Positions 45,512 to 55,280 of a stretch of DNA of 64,000 nucleotides are shown one piece after another (position 1 is the stretch's first letter; every line of letters starts with the position of its first letter). Under the pieces are notes generated by a model. That model made no database searches. It worked only from the letters and a program-made list of their open reading frames with translations, and had not been told where the DNA came from. The position numbers were made by a program, and so were the translations under genes. The stretch lies in contig NZ_JACJRQ010000009.1 in NCBI RefSeq assembly GCF_014697355.1, positions 124,001 through 188,000 of the forward strand. The letters are read 5' to 3'. The stretch comes from Nostoc calcicola FACHB-3891. Lineage in GTDB: Bacteria > Cyanobacteriota > Cyanobacteriia > Cyanobacteriales > Nostocaceae.

Positions 45512-46330
45512 ATGTTGTTAAATCACACAAAAGCTTTATTTCTCTTGATGTCGGTAATAGTTAGTTGGGCTAGCTATTCGATCGTTTTACTTGCATGGGC
45601 AGAAACAGAAGTTAACAATAACCAAACATCTCAAGCACAAATTAATTTGACTTCAGTGGAAAAAGACCCCCCAAAGAGGGGAACACCTCCAGCAAAAGAA
45701 GGAACAGGAAGCAGAGGTGATTGTATTTATCAGCAGGATAAACCTTCACTGACTCGTATAGTAGGTGGTAATCAATCTTACTTTTCTGTTAAAGATTATC
45801 CAACTATTTGGGTTTATCTGCCTTACACTGCTCAGGAAGCAACTAGCGGAGAATTCTCTTTACAAGATGGAGATATGGAGGTGTACCACACTCGCTTTAA
45901 GTTACCCAGCAAATCTGGAGTTGTTGGTATTACTTTACCCTCAACAATTCCAGCTTTAAAGGTTGGCAAAGAGTATCGATGGTATTTTGACATTAATTGT
46001 TCTCGTAATATCTCTTCCAATAATTCATCGACACCAGCTTCCGTAACAGGAATTGTAGAGAGGAAGCTAATCTCTGTAGAACTTGAAAAAGATTTAAAAA
46101 CAGCAAAAACTCCGTTGGATAAGATTTTGATTTACGCGAAAAATGATATTTGGTATGAAGCGATAACTGAACTAGCTCAATTACGTTTAAACGAGCCAAA
46201 TAATTCTACACTACAAAAAATTTGGTTTGAAATTTTAAATACCAAAAAGTTTGGTTTAGCGAATATTTTTCAAGAACCAATTATTGGTAATATGATTTTA
46301 ACTTCAAGTGATTTTACCGTTGCAGAGTAA
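45512..46330 (+). CDS. DUF928-domain secreted protein
   Basis: This 272-aa protein has an N-terminal membrane or signal segment (ALFLLMSVIVSWASYSIVLLAWA). The cyanobacterial DUF928 pattern follows: RGTPPAKEGTGSRGDC, then VGGNQSYFSVKDYPTIWVYLPYT, a beta-rich core (LPSTIPALKVGKEYRWYFDINC) and a helical C-terminus with AKNDIWYEAITELAQLR. DUF928 genes are commonly near CHAT-TPR and FHA-domain genes in cyanobacteria, as here. The function is unknown; an envelope role in the export or display of the exoprotein is a guess. Confidence 0.82.
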   Translation: MLLNHTKALFLLMSVIVSWASYSIVLLAWAETEVNNNQTSQAQINLTSVEKDPPKRGTPPAKEGTGSRGDCIYQQDKPSLTRIVGGNQSYFSVKDYPTIWVYLPYTAQEATSGEFSLQDGDMEVYHTRFKLPSKSGVVGITLPSTIPALKVGKEYRWYFDINCSRNISSNNSSTPASVTGIVERKLISVELEKDLKTAKTPLDKILIYAKNDIWYEAITELAQLRLNEPNNSTLQKIWFEILNTKKFGLANIFQEPIIGNMILTSSDFTVAE

Positions 46331-46372
46331 CATAATTCCAATCAAAAATCCAAAATCAAAAATCTAAAATTA

Positions 46373-49003
46373 CTACAGCCAATTGCCTACTAAAATAAAT
46401 GCAGACCAATGATAAGGGCGATTGTAATCTCTATCGGTAGATTGTTGCAAAAATGCAAGCTGAGTATTTCTTAAAGCTTCTGCTTTTGTAATTTGCCCAC
46501 GATTTAGTTCTTGGTAAAACCTAATCATAAACTCGGCTGTAGAAGCGTCGTTAATCTGCCACAAGCTAGCTAGAGTAGTGCGGGCACCCGCTCGAATCGC
46601 TACCCCCGCTAACCCCAAAGCGGCTCGTTTATCTCCGGTTGCTGTTTCACAAGCACTCAAGATTAGTAATTCAATAGGATTAGCAATTCTTTGGTAATTC
46701 AAACGCAGTAAGTTATCTAAATCTTTGACTTTGATGCGTTCGTTCCAATCAAGAATATAGGTTTGTTCTGGGTTAGAACTAAACTTACCATGAGTTGCTA
46801 AGTGAATGATATTGAAGGGTGTTGTATTAATCTTGGTTTGAAGATTTTTCTTGATAAATTCTTGATTTTCTAGCGTTTGATGACGTTGAATATTCTCTTT
46901 AATTCCTTCTAATTCTACCGCGACATTAGCGATCGCTCCTAACCTCTCTTTTTGAAAGCTGGGAGCGTCTGTTGCTCCGGCAATTAAGACACTGAGTGCT
47001 TCTCTGTGTAAGGGTTTAGGTTCAAGTAGCTGCAATGTCGGGGTTACACTCACAGCATACCTTTCGACCAAATATCTTTGTCCATCATGCAAAACTGCCA
47101 TTGGCAGATTCCGCAATGAACCATCAAGGACAAATACTAAGGTTTTAATCTGGCTTTGCTCTCGCGTTTTTGTGCTTTCAAGTTCATCTGCAAACGGTTG
47201 AATTAACCAGTCATATAACTGTTTTGCTTCTTTTTTGATCTGACTTAAACTGGTGCTGGGACGCTTGAGGGAATTTTGCAGTTGTAGAACTGCTGCATCG
47301 ACTTGGGTTTCCGAAATATTAGCATGGGCATAGTGATGTAAATTATCCGAGCCTGGTAATTTCAAAATTACTTCTAAACGGTTTGGTAAAATAATTGGGT
47401 AAATAACGGCTGCATACGGGTCTAATTGGTCAATATTTACCTGTTTTGCTTTGGTACAAGCATCGCCAAAAAAGTTATCTAATTCTGCTAGTTGTAGTGC
47501 TTCCATTACCTGACGAGCTTGAATAAGACGATCTCGATTTGGTTGTGGCGAAAGCAAGAGTAAATCAACTAATTGCCGATACAGTGGTTCTGCACTTTCT
47601 CTAAAATCAAACTGAACTTCTGGATTTAAGGCAACTAAATCGCTGCGTAAATTATTGATGTTTTTAAAAGCTTCGGTGTAATATGTAATAGCTTGTTTAG
47701 TCGCATTTTCTGCTTGGAGCAATCGCCCCATTTGCCATTGCCATTGATAGCTCATATCTGATGCGTTAATTGCTTGGGCAATGACTAAAGCAGACTGAGT
47801 GTTTTTTTTGGCATTTGACCAATCTCCAGCTTTTTCATATACAGCACCGAGAGTACCAAGGGCGTAGGATTCTGCCCGTCGATCTGCTAAACTTTTAGCT
47901 TGCTCAATTGCTGTTTCTAGTATCTGTATGATGTCTGGGCGATCGCTTGTTTCCTCTCTTTTGAGCAAACTTTTAGCAAAATTGACACGAGCATAAATAG
48001 ATACTCTACTTGCTGGTAATTGATTAAGATCGGCTTTGATTTGCTCAATTACAGGTGAAGTCAATGTAAATTGCTTAGTCTCAATTAGTACCGCACAATA
48101 ATTAAGTTGTGCTTGAATTTTTGTCGTGGGTAAAGTTGCCGTAGCAATAGCTTTTTGATAGAGTTCTAAAGCTATTTGCTTGTATTGCTCAGTGCTTTGT
48201 GTGTTTTTTAAGTCTTCGGTTCTGCGGGCGTTCGCTAATTTTGTATTTCCTAAATTCAGCAAAGCTGTACTTTCTGCTTCGGCTAAATGTAATTTTTGGG
48301 CAATAGTCAAACTTTCGGTTAAAATTTCTTCAGATTTTTCTAAATCCCCATAAAATCGGCGGATATTACCAAGATTGAGCAAACCAATTGCTTTGAGAGG
48401 AGAGTCGGGTTGTTGGTAAAGCTGTTGTTCTACTTGCGTTAAAAGTTTCTCTGCACGGCGATAAAGTCCTAAAGCTTGCAATGCTAAAGCTTGATTCATT
48501 TGGATGCCAATAATAGTAACGCGATCGCCAGATTGAACATACAATTTTTCCGCTTTCTCCCAACTTAAAAGAGCAGCTTCAGTTTGCGCCTGTGCCAATT
48601 GCCAATGCCCTAAACTATTTAATACTTGGGCACGAATGCGGCTGAACTCTTTGTCAGATGGTAATTTATCTAATAAATTTAAACTAGTATCAATTGCTGT
48701 TTTTGCTTGTTGCCAATGCCCTAGTTTTTGCAGAGCTAGAGACATTAAACTTAATGCCTGAGCTTGGTGAGCTATGTCTCCTGAAACTTGATAAATTTGC
48801 GCTGCTTGTTGTAAAAGTTTTACTGCTGCTGAAAAGTGACCAGCATCGTAATATTTTTTAGCAGATTGTACGAGGGATAGAGCTGATGCAGGTTGAATTT
48901 GGGTTGGGGGATTCTGGGCAATCACCGGAAATAGTATTGGCATACCCAGGCTAAATATTAACCCGAAAATCGCAAGCAAAATGAATCTCAACAAGCGTTT
49001 CAT
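46373..49003 (-). CDS. CHAT-domain TPR protein (caspase-like fold)
   Basis: This 876-aa protein has a signal or anchor segment (LLRFILLAIFGLIFSLGM), about 10 tetratricopeptide-type helical repeats (about 40-440), and a C-terminal CHAT domain with His738 (HLATHGKF) and Cys785 (LLILSACETATGD) as the expected caspase-like dyad. CHAT proteases act in separase-type and Craspase-type systems; the cyanobacterial exported version is uncharacterised. It lies downstream of the FHA exoprotein and AAA-CHASE2 genes on the same strand. An exported protease that processes the exoprotein is one possibility. Confidence 0.88.
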   Translation of the reverse strand: MKRLLRFILLAIFGLIFSLGMPILFPVIAQNPPTQIQPASALSLVQSAKKYYDAGHFSAAVKLLQQAAQIYQVSGDIAHQAQALSLMSLALQKLGHWQQAKTAIDTSLNLLDKLPSDKEFSRIRAQVLNSLGHWQLAQAQTEAALLSWEKAEKLYVQSGDRVTIIGIQMNQALALQALGLYRRAEKLLTQVEQQLYQQPDSPLKAIGLLNLGNIRRFYGDLEKSEEILTESLTIAQKLHLAEAESTALLNLGNTKLANARRTEDLKNTQSTEQYKQIALELYQKAIATATLPTTKIQAQLNYCAVLIETKQFTLTSPVIEQIKADLNQLPASRVSIYARVNFAKSLLKREETSDRPDIIQILETAIEQAKSLADRRAESYALGTLGAVYEKAGDWSNAKKNTQSALVIAQAINASDMSYQWQWQMGRLLQAENATKQAITYYTEAFKNINNLRSDLVALNPEVQFDFRESAEPLYRQLVDLLLLSPQPNRDRLIQARQVMEALQLAELDNFFGDACTKAKQVNIDQLDPYAAVIYPIILPNRLEVILKLPGSDNLHHYAHANISETQVDAAVLQLQNSLKRPSTSLSQIKKEAKQLYDWLIQPFADELESTKTREQSQIKTLVFVLDGSLRNLPMAVLHDGQRYLVERYAVSVTPTLQLLEPKPLHREALSVLIAGATDAPSFQKERLGAIANVAVELEGIKENIQRHQTLENQEFIKKNLQTKINTTPFNIIHLATHGKFSSNPEQTYILDWNERIKVKDLDNLLRLNYQRIANPIELLILSACETATGDKRAALGLAGVAIRAGARTTLASLWQINDASTAEFMIRFYQELNRGQITKAEALRNTQLAFLQQSTDRDYNRPYHWSAFILVGNWL

Positions 49004-49061
49004 GAGTTCACTCTCAACATCTGACGCATTTCACCAAAATCTTGATACATATAGGTTTACC

Positions 49062-49089
49062 GTAGGGGCGCACAGCTGTGCGCCCCTAC
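49062..49089. repeat. GTAGGGGC palindrome, copy e
   Basis: Perfect palindrome GTAGGGGCGCACAG...CTGTGCGCCCCTAC in the gap between the CHAT and FHA genes. Confidence 0.6.
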
Positions 49090-49164
49090 CAAGGTATTTG
49101 GTATTTGTATCAATCTTAAAGTGAAACGGTATGACACCAATTTGAAAAATGATTGCGACAGATA

Positions 49165-49294
49165 ATATCATGTCCGCATAATTAGTTATGATTCCCACAG
49201 TCATTGCACCCCACCCCCAGCCCCTCCCGAAGAGCGGGGAGGGGCTGGGGGTGGGGTTCTTGGGTTTTAATAAGTGATTAGGCGGACATGATAT
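49165..49294. repeat. MITE-like element with 20-bp GC-rich internal hairpin
   Basis: ATATCATGTCCGC (49165-49177) and GCGGACATGATAT (49282-49294) are perfect inverted ends of a 130-bp element. Inside is a perfect 20-bp stem of C/A against G/T runs (49209-49228 with 49237-49256, 8-base loop). This stem would strongly stop or slow transcription between the FHA and CHAT genes. Confidence 0.65.
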
Positions 49295-49340
49295 AAATTC
49301 ATAAAACCAAAATACACAAGGCAATTACCCAATCCAAAAT

Positions 49341-52055
49341 CTAAAATCCAAAATCCAAAATTGCATGACAGTCTTGGGGATGTACCCAAGTACTTTTAGG
49401 TGTTACCGTGACTGCTTTTGCCGTGAGTATCACATTACCATTTGCGTCTTTTAGCAAACCTTGGGCTTCAATAATTGTTGTAGATTCTGTTTGTTTTTGC
49501 TGTGATGAATTATTAGTTATTGGTGTTGGTTTAGTTTGTGTCTGCGGTGATATCAACCAATCTTCCCAGGCTGTATTTTGGCTGATAATTTCATAGGGAG
49601 AAGGAGGTAAACCACCTTTACCAGTCACAATAAATTCACTACCTTGAGCTGCAACGCAGAGATTTTGATTAATTAATCCAGAAACATCAACAATATCTGT
49701 TGGTAATTCTTGCAATCCTTGACTGGGGTCAGTATCAGGTGTATTGAGATTTACCTCACCATTTAAGGAAGGATTAGTTTGAGAGATAGCGGTGATGTCA
49801 CTTGTTGGTAACTGATTGGGGTCGAGTTTTGTGGGGTCAGTTGTTTGCAGCGATCGCTCCAGTTCTTGACGAGTGCGTGGTGTTAGTCCAAAAATGCCAG
49901 TAGCGTTGATAATAACCTTGCCACCACTCCCGTTAAAAGCATTAGCCGTGATATCGTTGTTTTCGTTTGGAGCAGCGACGATAAAACCTTTGGGTTCATT
50001 AATGGTAATATTTCCACCATCCCCCCCAGCTTCAGCAGTCCCCGCATTAGTAGAAATTTTGCTCTCCCGACGCAGCAGCAATAAGTCTTGTAGTTTGAAG
50101 CTGATGTTACCACCAGTATTACTAGCAGTTTCGGCAGAAATCTTCGATTGATTGTCTAGGGTGAGGTAATCTGTCTGAATTTCAATATTTCCAGCCTTGC
50201 CACTGCCTTGGCTATCTACTGTAATACCTGCGTCATTTAGCAGGTTGACTGTCTCATTAGTAACAATCTTGATATTTCCTGCATTTCCTTGACTACCACT
50301 GACTGTACTAGCAGCAATTCCAGCACCATTAGTTAAAGATAATGATTTTGCGCTAATCTCAATGTTTCCCCCCTGACCAATCGCTGGAATGGTTGTATTT
50401 TCCTTCACTTCTCCTACTGAACTGGATGCTCCACTACCGCCAAGAATGGATACTCCATCAAAAGAGACGCGATCGCGGACTTCAATTTTGATATTTCCTG
50501 CATCCCCTTTCTCAAAGGTATTGGCAGTCAGTTGGGCGCCATTTCTCAAATCCAGCGATCCTGCTTGAATATCAATATCTCCCCCCCGACCTTCACCATC
50601 AGTTCCTACTGCGGTAAAAATTCCTGTGAAGTTGTTAATATCGCTTGTATTTACTACATCGAAGTAAATGCGATCGCGCACTTGAATGATTACATTGCCG
50701 GCATTCCCCTGTGAGCGGGTATTAGTTTGCAGACGAGCGCCATTAGTTAAAGAAAAGGAACCTGCGGTTAAATTGATGTCCCCGGCATTACCCTTTGCAC
50801 CTGGTCTGACATTGTTGAATATGCCACTGGGATTTCCTTCGCTATCCATACCATCGAAGGCGATGCGATCGCGCACTTGAAGCACGATCTTGCCCGCATT
50901 ACCCTGTGCGTAGGTTTCCGCTATCAATTCTGCTCCTTCGCTCAAAGAAAATGAGCCAGCCCGAATCGTAATATTACCACCATTACCAATGGCATTGGAT
51001 TCTACAGTATTGAAAATAGTACTAAGTCCTGATAGCGAAACCGTCTCAGAGGTAATATTTATATCACCTGCCTGACTGTTAACTGTTCCCAAACCTTCGC
51101 TAATCCCAGCCACTAGCAAGCTGTTTCCTGACATACTGAAGTTTTTAGCATTGATAAAAATACTACCATTCTTGTCAGCAGTTCTGACATCTATAAATCC
51201 ATCGACGATCGAAACATCCGTTTTTTTAGCATTTTCAGGGAAACTTAGATTGAGTTTATCCCCATCAAAATTTAGTCCTACTATTTCCCCACCTCTAACC
51301 CCTGCCAATTCCACTCGACCACCCACAGCATTTAATGCACCTCCGTTGAGAATTACATCTCCTCCCAGGAGTATCAAACTACGACTATCGGGCACCCGCA
51401 GACCAAATACATTAAATCCGCTTGGTGCGGTCGATCTGTTTTCAATCGTTCCAGGCTGAATTTGATTGAAGAAAAATGCAGAAGGATTAACTGTTAGTAA
51501 TAGAGAAGTTTCCGGATTGGTGGCGCTAAAAAAACCTTGCTCACCAAACTTAATTGCATTCGCCGTACTCGCTACAAACGAACCTCCAACATCCAAGCGT
51601 GCATCCTGCCCAAAAATTATGCCGTTGGGATTAATTAAAAATAAATTGGCGTTACCATTTACACCCAATGTCCCCAAAATATTCGAGGGGTTATTACCTG
51701 TAACTCTGCCCAGGATATTATTTATCCCCGCAGGGTTTGAGAAATATACTCGCTGTCCATCTTGAATATTGAATTCGCTAAAACTGTGAAAAAGATTACT
51801 TCCTCTGATTGCGCCGCCATCAATTTGGTCTGCCGCTGCGCCTTTAATATTTACATTGGGGGTAATAACTGAACTTTCCGTACCTAAAGTAGCATCGGGG
51901 GTAATCTGGGCAAGGGCGCTAGTCTGAAGGAAGGCGTTAGCGTAGCTCACCGTAGGTATCGCCAATCCTCCCAAAAATGAGAATATTCTAGCTATAATTG
52001 ATACATTAACAGCACTGCCTCTACAGAATAAAAGAGTATTTTGACAGCTTTTCAT
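49341..52055 (-). CDS. FHA-domain exoprotein (two-partner secretion type)
   Basis: This 904-aa protein has a signal region ending near ALAQ, then the filamentous-hemagglutinin/TPS secretion domain: NLFHSFSEFNIQDGQRVYFSNP, INNILGRVTGNNPSNILGTLGVNGNANLFLINPNGIIFG. A beta-helix of repeats with GNAGNI..V.DRI..., SLTNGA follows, and the cyanobacterial tail NLCVAAQGSEFIVTGKGGLPPSP. Such proteins pass the outer membrane through a TpsB (ShlB/FhaC) pore; none is in the window. The final residues ILDFGF and the stop lie in an AATCCAAAATC tandem repeat, so the C-terminus has been set by repeat DNA. Confidence 0.9.
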   Translation of the reverse strand: MKSCQNTLLFCRGSAVNVSIIARIFSFLGGLAIPTVSYANAFLQTSALAQITPDATLGTESSVITPNVNIKGAAADQIDGGAIRGSNLFHSFSEFNIQDGQRVYFSNPAGINNILGRVTGNNPSNILGTLGVNGNANLFLINPNGIIFGQDARLDVGGSFVASTANAIKFGEQGFFSATNPETSLLLTVNPSAFFFNQIQPGTIENRSTAPSGFNVFGLRVPDSRSLILLGGDVILNGGALNAVGGRVELAGVRGGEIVGLNFDGDKLNLSFPENAKKTDVSIVDGFIDVRTADKNGSIFINAKNFSMSGNSLLVAGISEGLGTVNSQAGDINITSETVSLSGLSTIFNTVESNAIGNGGNITIRAGSFSLSEGAELIAETYAQGNAGKIVLQVRDRIAFDGMDSEGNPSGIFNNVRPGAKGNAGDINLTAGSFSLTNGARLQTNTRSQGNAGNVIIQVRDRIYFDVVNTSDINNFTGIFTAVGTDGEGRGGDIDIQAGSLDLRNGAQLTANTFEKGDAGNIKIEVRDRVSFDGVSILGGSGASSSVGEVKENTTIPAIGQGGNIEISAKSLSLTNGAGIAASTVSGSQGNAGNIKIVTNETVNLLNDAGITVDSQGSGKAGNIEIQTDYLTLDNQSKISAETASNTGGNISFKLQDLLLLRRESKISTNAGTAEAGGDGGNITINEPKGFIVAAPNENNDITANAFNGSGGKVIINATGIFGLTPRTRQELERSLQTTDPTKLDPNQLPTSDITAISQTNPSLNGEVNLNTPDTDPSQGLQELPTDIVDVSGLINQNLCVAAQGSEFIVTGKGGLPPSPYEIISQNTAWEDWLISPQTQTKPTPITNNSSQQKQTESTTIIEAQGLLKDANGNVILTAKAVTVTPKSTWVHPQDCHAILDFGF

Positions 52056-52138
52056 CAGGTTCCTTCTAATTTTAGATGAGAGCTAAGAGTTATGACTTTT
52101 TCATATATGCCTGGCTTTAAAAAGCTTTGAACAGGATT

Positions 52139-54457
52139 CTATTCAAATATTTTATACCTATAAATAACCAAACTACTTTCAACAGTCACCAATGCTAAAG
52201 CTGAGGAAAATAAAGGTATCCAACCTCCCTTAAAAGTTAGTAAACCCCAACAACTTGCATATAAAATACCCACAGCAACTCCTCCCCCCAGTAAAATTAG
52301 ACGCAGTGACATCAAACGCCAAGCTAACAAACCTCCTACTAACGACCAACCCCAAATCCACATCGTTTCAACTGGTTTTGACCAAGACAAAATCAACGGT
52401 CGTCGATCCATTATTGTACTGAGAATTTGACTGACCATGTGTGCTTGAATTTCCACACCTGTCATAGTTTTAACTGCAAAATAACCATCACTGTAGGGTG
52501 TGCGCCAATGATGATCGTTAAAACTGAGGTCTGTAGTTCCAATGAGAACAATACGATTTTTGGCGAGATTAGGGTTAAAATTATTACTCAGAACTTCTTG
52601 TAAAGTAACTTTTTCGGCAATTTCTTTTGAGGCGCGATAGTTGAGTAATATTTGATGACCGCTAGCGTTAATATGATGGTAACTGCCGGAGTTTTCTTCT
52701 AAAGTTTTAAAGACAACTTTCCCCAATTTTAAGTAATTATCTGGCGTAAAATCTGATTTAATTCCGGCTTCTGCTAAATAACTAACTGCCAGCTTCCAAG
52801 CAAAAGAATATTTACTTTCACAGGGAAATGCAGAATCTACAGCTAATATTTGCCGACGGAGAACCCCATCAAAATCAAGTTCTACATTATTAAAGCCTTG
52901 ACCTTGTTTTGAAACTTCTGGAGGAGATTTAATACCCGGTTTTCCATAATGACAAATACTAAAAATATTATTGCTATTTTTTATTTTTTCAGCTAAATTT
53001 TTGTATTCTGCTTTTAGAGGAGTTTCTCGATAAATATCTAAACCGATCGCTCGCGGTTTTGATTGTTCTAATTTTGTGAGTAATTGTGCGAAAGAACGCT
53101 CAGATAAGGAAGCAGCGTTGCGTTCTGTAATCGGCTGTGATTGCACATCTTCTTCTGTGATGGTAACTAATAACAACCGTTGATCTATGCCTTCATCGGG
53201 TCGCGATCGCATCAGTTGGTCGTAAGCTTGCAGTTCCCATGCTTGCAAAAACCCAAGGGTTCTGATGCCAATAATTATACTCGTAATGGCTACACTTGTA
53301 ACAGCTACTTGCCATAGTGGGAGAGCATTTGGGGACTCATTTTGATTATTTAAGTGTTTTTTTAGCCAATTTAAATCAAAAACTGTTTTATAAATAGGAT
53401 TTTTAACAATCAAATTCCCTTGGTGCTGATTGACTAAGCCAGAGAGGCGCAATTCGAGATATGCCTCAGAATTATTTGCAGGTATTTTACCTCGCTGCAA
53501 AACTTTTTTATACAAAAGTAGCAGAGATGTACTGGAGCGGGAATTTCTCAAAATGCGATCGCGAATAGTCCGCAAATGCTCCGGTTCATCCTGAGATTCC
53601 CAATTCTCAATAATCCGCTTTTTAACTAAATGCTTGATAGATTGCGGTGTTTGCACTCCAGATTCTTGAGAAATCAACCAACAAAGCTTTTGGGTTAAAA
53701 ACGGTTGTCCCCCAGTCCAATACAGCACTTCTTTGAAAACAGTTTCAGGATTGCTAACTTTTTCAACCAAACCCTTTATCAAACTGATACTTTCGTGCAA
53801 TTGAAAACCTTTTAATTCAATCGCTCGACCAATATTAAAGGGAGTTGCATTTTCATCTTGAATTAAATCGGCAGGTGTTGCTACACCCAATAATGCAAAA
53901 GAAAGTCTTCTATATTCTGGGTTGCTTGCCCTTTTATCGTAGCAGTGACGAATCAAAGCAAAAAATTCATCTGTAGGAAAGTTTAAACTCAGAACGCTAT
54001 CAATTTCATCAATAAAAATCACAATTTTTTGATTAATTTGCGTTAGTAATACATTTTCAATAAAACCACCCAAGCGTTGCACGGGTGATAAATCTTCCTG
54101 TTCGCGCAACCAACTACGACGGTTTACCTGTAGCTCAAAACCACTGATTAATTCTTGAATAATCCCCCCATACCATTGCGATGCAGTAATTTCTTGACTG
54201 CCAATCCCGCTTAATTCAATTTCGACACAATTAATATCTTGCGTTTGTAACTTGTACATAGTCCTAATCCGCAAGCTAGATTTACCCATTTGTCGGGAAT
54301 TGAGGACATAGCAATATTCCCCAGCTAATAAAGCATTGTACAGTTCGTGGTCAGCCTCTCGAACGATATAGGTAGGAGCATCAGGTGGTAGACTTCCTCC
54401 GGGTTGATATTTGTAGTTAGAGTGAGTCTCATGGCTTTGAGAGTCGTCATTAGTCAT
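52139..54457 (-). CDS. AAA-like ATPase fused to CHASE2 sensor domain
   Basis: This 772-aa protein starts with a cyanobacterial AAA-like (AAA_35) domain (about 18-370: [44 protein letters not shown] with P-loop, and [12 protein letters not shown] as Walker B). A membrane helix (about 385-400) leads into an extracytoplasmic CHASE2 domain (about 405-690, [53 protein letters not shown]). It ends with three helices. No kinase or cyclase output is fused, so the ATPase may itself relay the signal. It lies 83 bases upstream of the FHA gene on the same strand and may control its use. Confidence 0.87.
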   Translation of the reverse strand: MTNDDSQSHETHSNYKYQPGGSLPPDAPTYIVREADHELYNALLAGEYCYVLNSRQMGKSSLRIRTMYKLQTQDINCVEIELSGIGSQEITASQWYGGIIQELISGFELQVNRRSWLREQEDLSPVQRLGGFIENVLLTQINQKIVIFIDEIDSVLSLNFPTDEFFALIRHCYDKRASNPEYRRLSFALLGVATPADLIQDENATPFNIGRAIELKGFQLHESISLIKGLVEKVSNPETVFKEVLYWTGGQPFLTQKLCWLISQESGVQTPQSIKHLVKKRIIENWESQDEPEHLRTIRDRILRNSRSSTSLLLLYKKVLQRGKIPANNSEAYLELRLSGLVNQHQGNLIVKNPIYKTVFDLNWLKKHLNNQNESPNALPLWQVAVTSVAITSIIIGIRTLGFLQAWELQAYDQLMRSRPDEGIDQRLLLVTITEEDVQSQPITERNAASLSERSFAQLLTKLEQSKPRAIGLDIYRETPLKAEYKNLAEKIKNSNNIFSICHYGKPGIKSPPEVSKQGQGFNNVELDFDGVLRRQILAVDSAFPCESKYSFAWKLAVSYLAEAGIKSDFTPDNYLKLGKVVFKTLEENSGSYHHINASGHQILLNYRASKEIAEKVTLQEVLSNNFNPNLAKNRIVLIGTTDLSFNDHHWRTPYSDGYFAVKTMTGVEIQAHMVSQILSTIMDRRPLILSWSKPVETMWIWGWSLVGGLLAWRLMSLRLILLGGGVAVGILYASCWGLLTFKGGWIPLFSSALALVTVESSLVIYRYKIFE

Positions 54458-55280
54458 CGTTTATTGGTAAGGATTTTAGACATTAATCTGAGATAAAAAC
54501 GCCGACAACATTACTAATGCATCAAATAATCGCCTTTTATATCTAATTTTTAGCTCCTAAAGAACTTTCTCAATTACAGATACAGAGGATATTAACAGTT
54601 CTTTAAAAGGTAATAAGTAAGTGGGTCAAATTAAATATATAGCGGTTCCCATTCAGATGCGATACAACATTATATCGCCAGGTGTAGGGGCACGGCACTG
54701 CCCATTGGTGTCAACTTAACGTGAAACCCTTCATTCACTTATGGTTACTCACCGCGTTACCCCACCCTAACCCTCCCCTTATAAAGGGGAGGGAACTGGA
54801 TTTCTTGTTTCCCCCCTTTCTAAGGGGGGATTAAGGGGGGTAAAAGGTATGTGGGACAAGCGTTTGAGCTTAAGTTGACACCTGTAGGGGCAGTGCCGTG
54901 CCCCTACAGGTGTACCTCAGCAGGTCGGGAAAGTTCCCTACAATTATCTGTACCTCACGCCTGTTGCAATTTGCTGTATATGCGCCCTAGAGCAACATTT
55001 CTCTTCGATTTTTGGAAAAAACCTGAATTAACCTGAACTTTTCTGAAATCCTGAAATGTCCGAATTTTTTATACTCCTCATTTTTCCTCAACTATTATCA
55101 AATACAACTCAACATAATAGAAACATCAACCGAGTTGAAGATTATAACCAGCCCATGAAAACTAATCAGGGCTACTAATAATGAACTCAACTTTCAAGAA
55201 ACATCAACTAATAAAGTTCCTATTTAATGACTTCGACCGCAAATTATTCACACAAATAATTACTTGTAAGGAGAAAAAGA
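54458..55280. other. Intergenic with nested inverted repeats
   Basis: No gene seen. It contains the inverted-repeat element listed at 54684-54907 and a repeat tail TACAATTATCTGTACCTCACGCCTGTTGCAA. The last 200 bases are the leader of the RTX gene, with AAGGAG before its ATG. Confidence 0.55.
54684..54907. repeat. Nested inverted repeat built from GTAGGGGC palindromes, copies f and g
   Basis: GTAGGGGCACGGCACTGCCC (54684-54703) is the exact complement of GGGCAGTGCCGTGCCCCTAC (54888-54907); the right end also forms a complete palindrome (54884-54907). Inside, GGTGTCAACTTAA (54707-54719) and TTAAGTTGACACC (54870-54882) form a second set of inverted ends around CCCTCCCC/GGGGAGGG-rich sequence. 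It looks like an element inserted within the palindrome. Confidence 0.55.
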
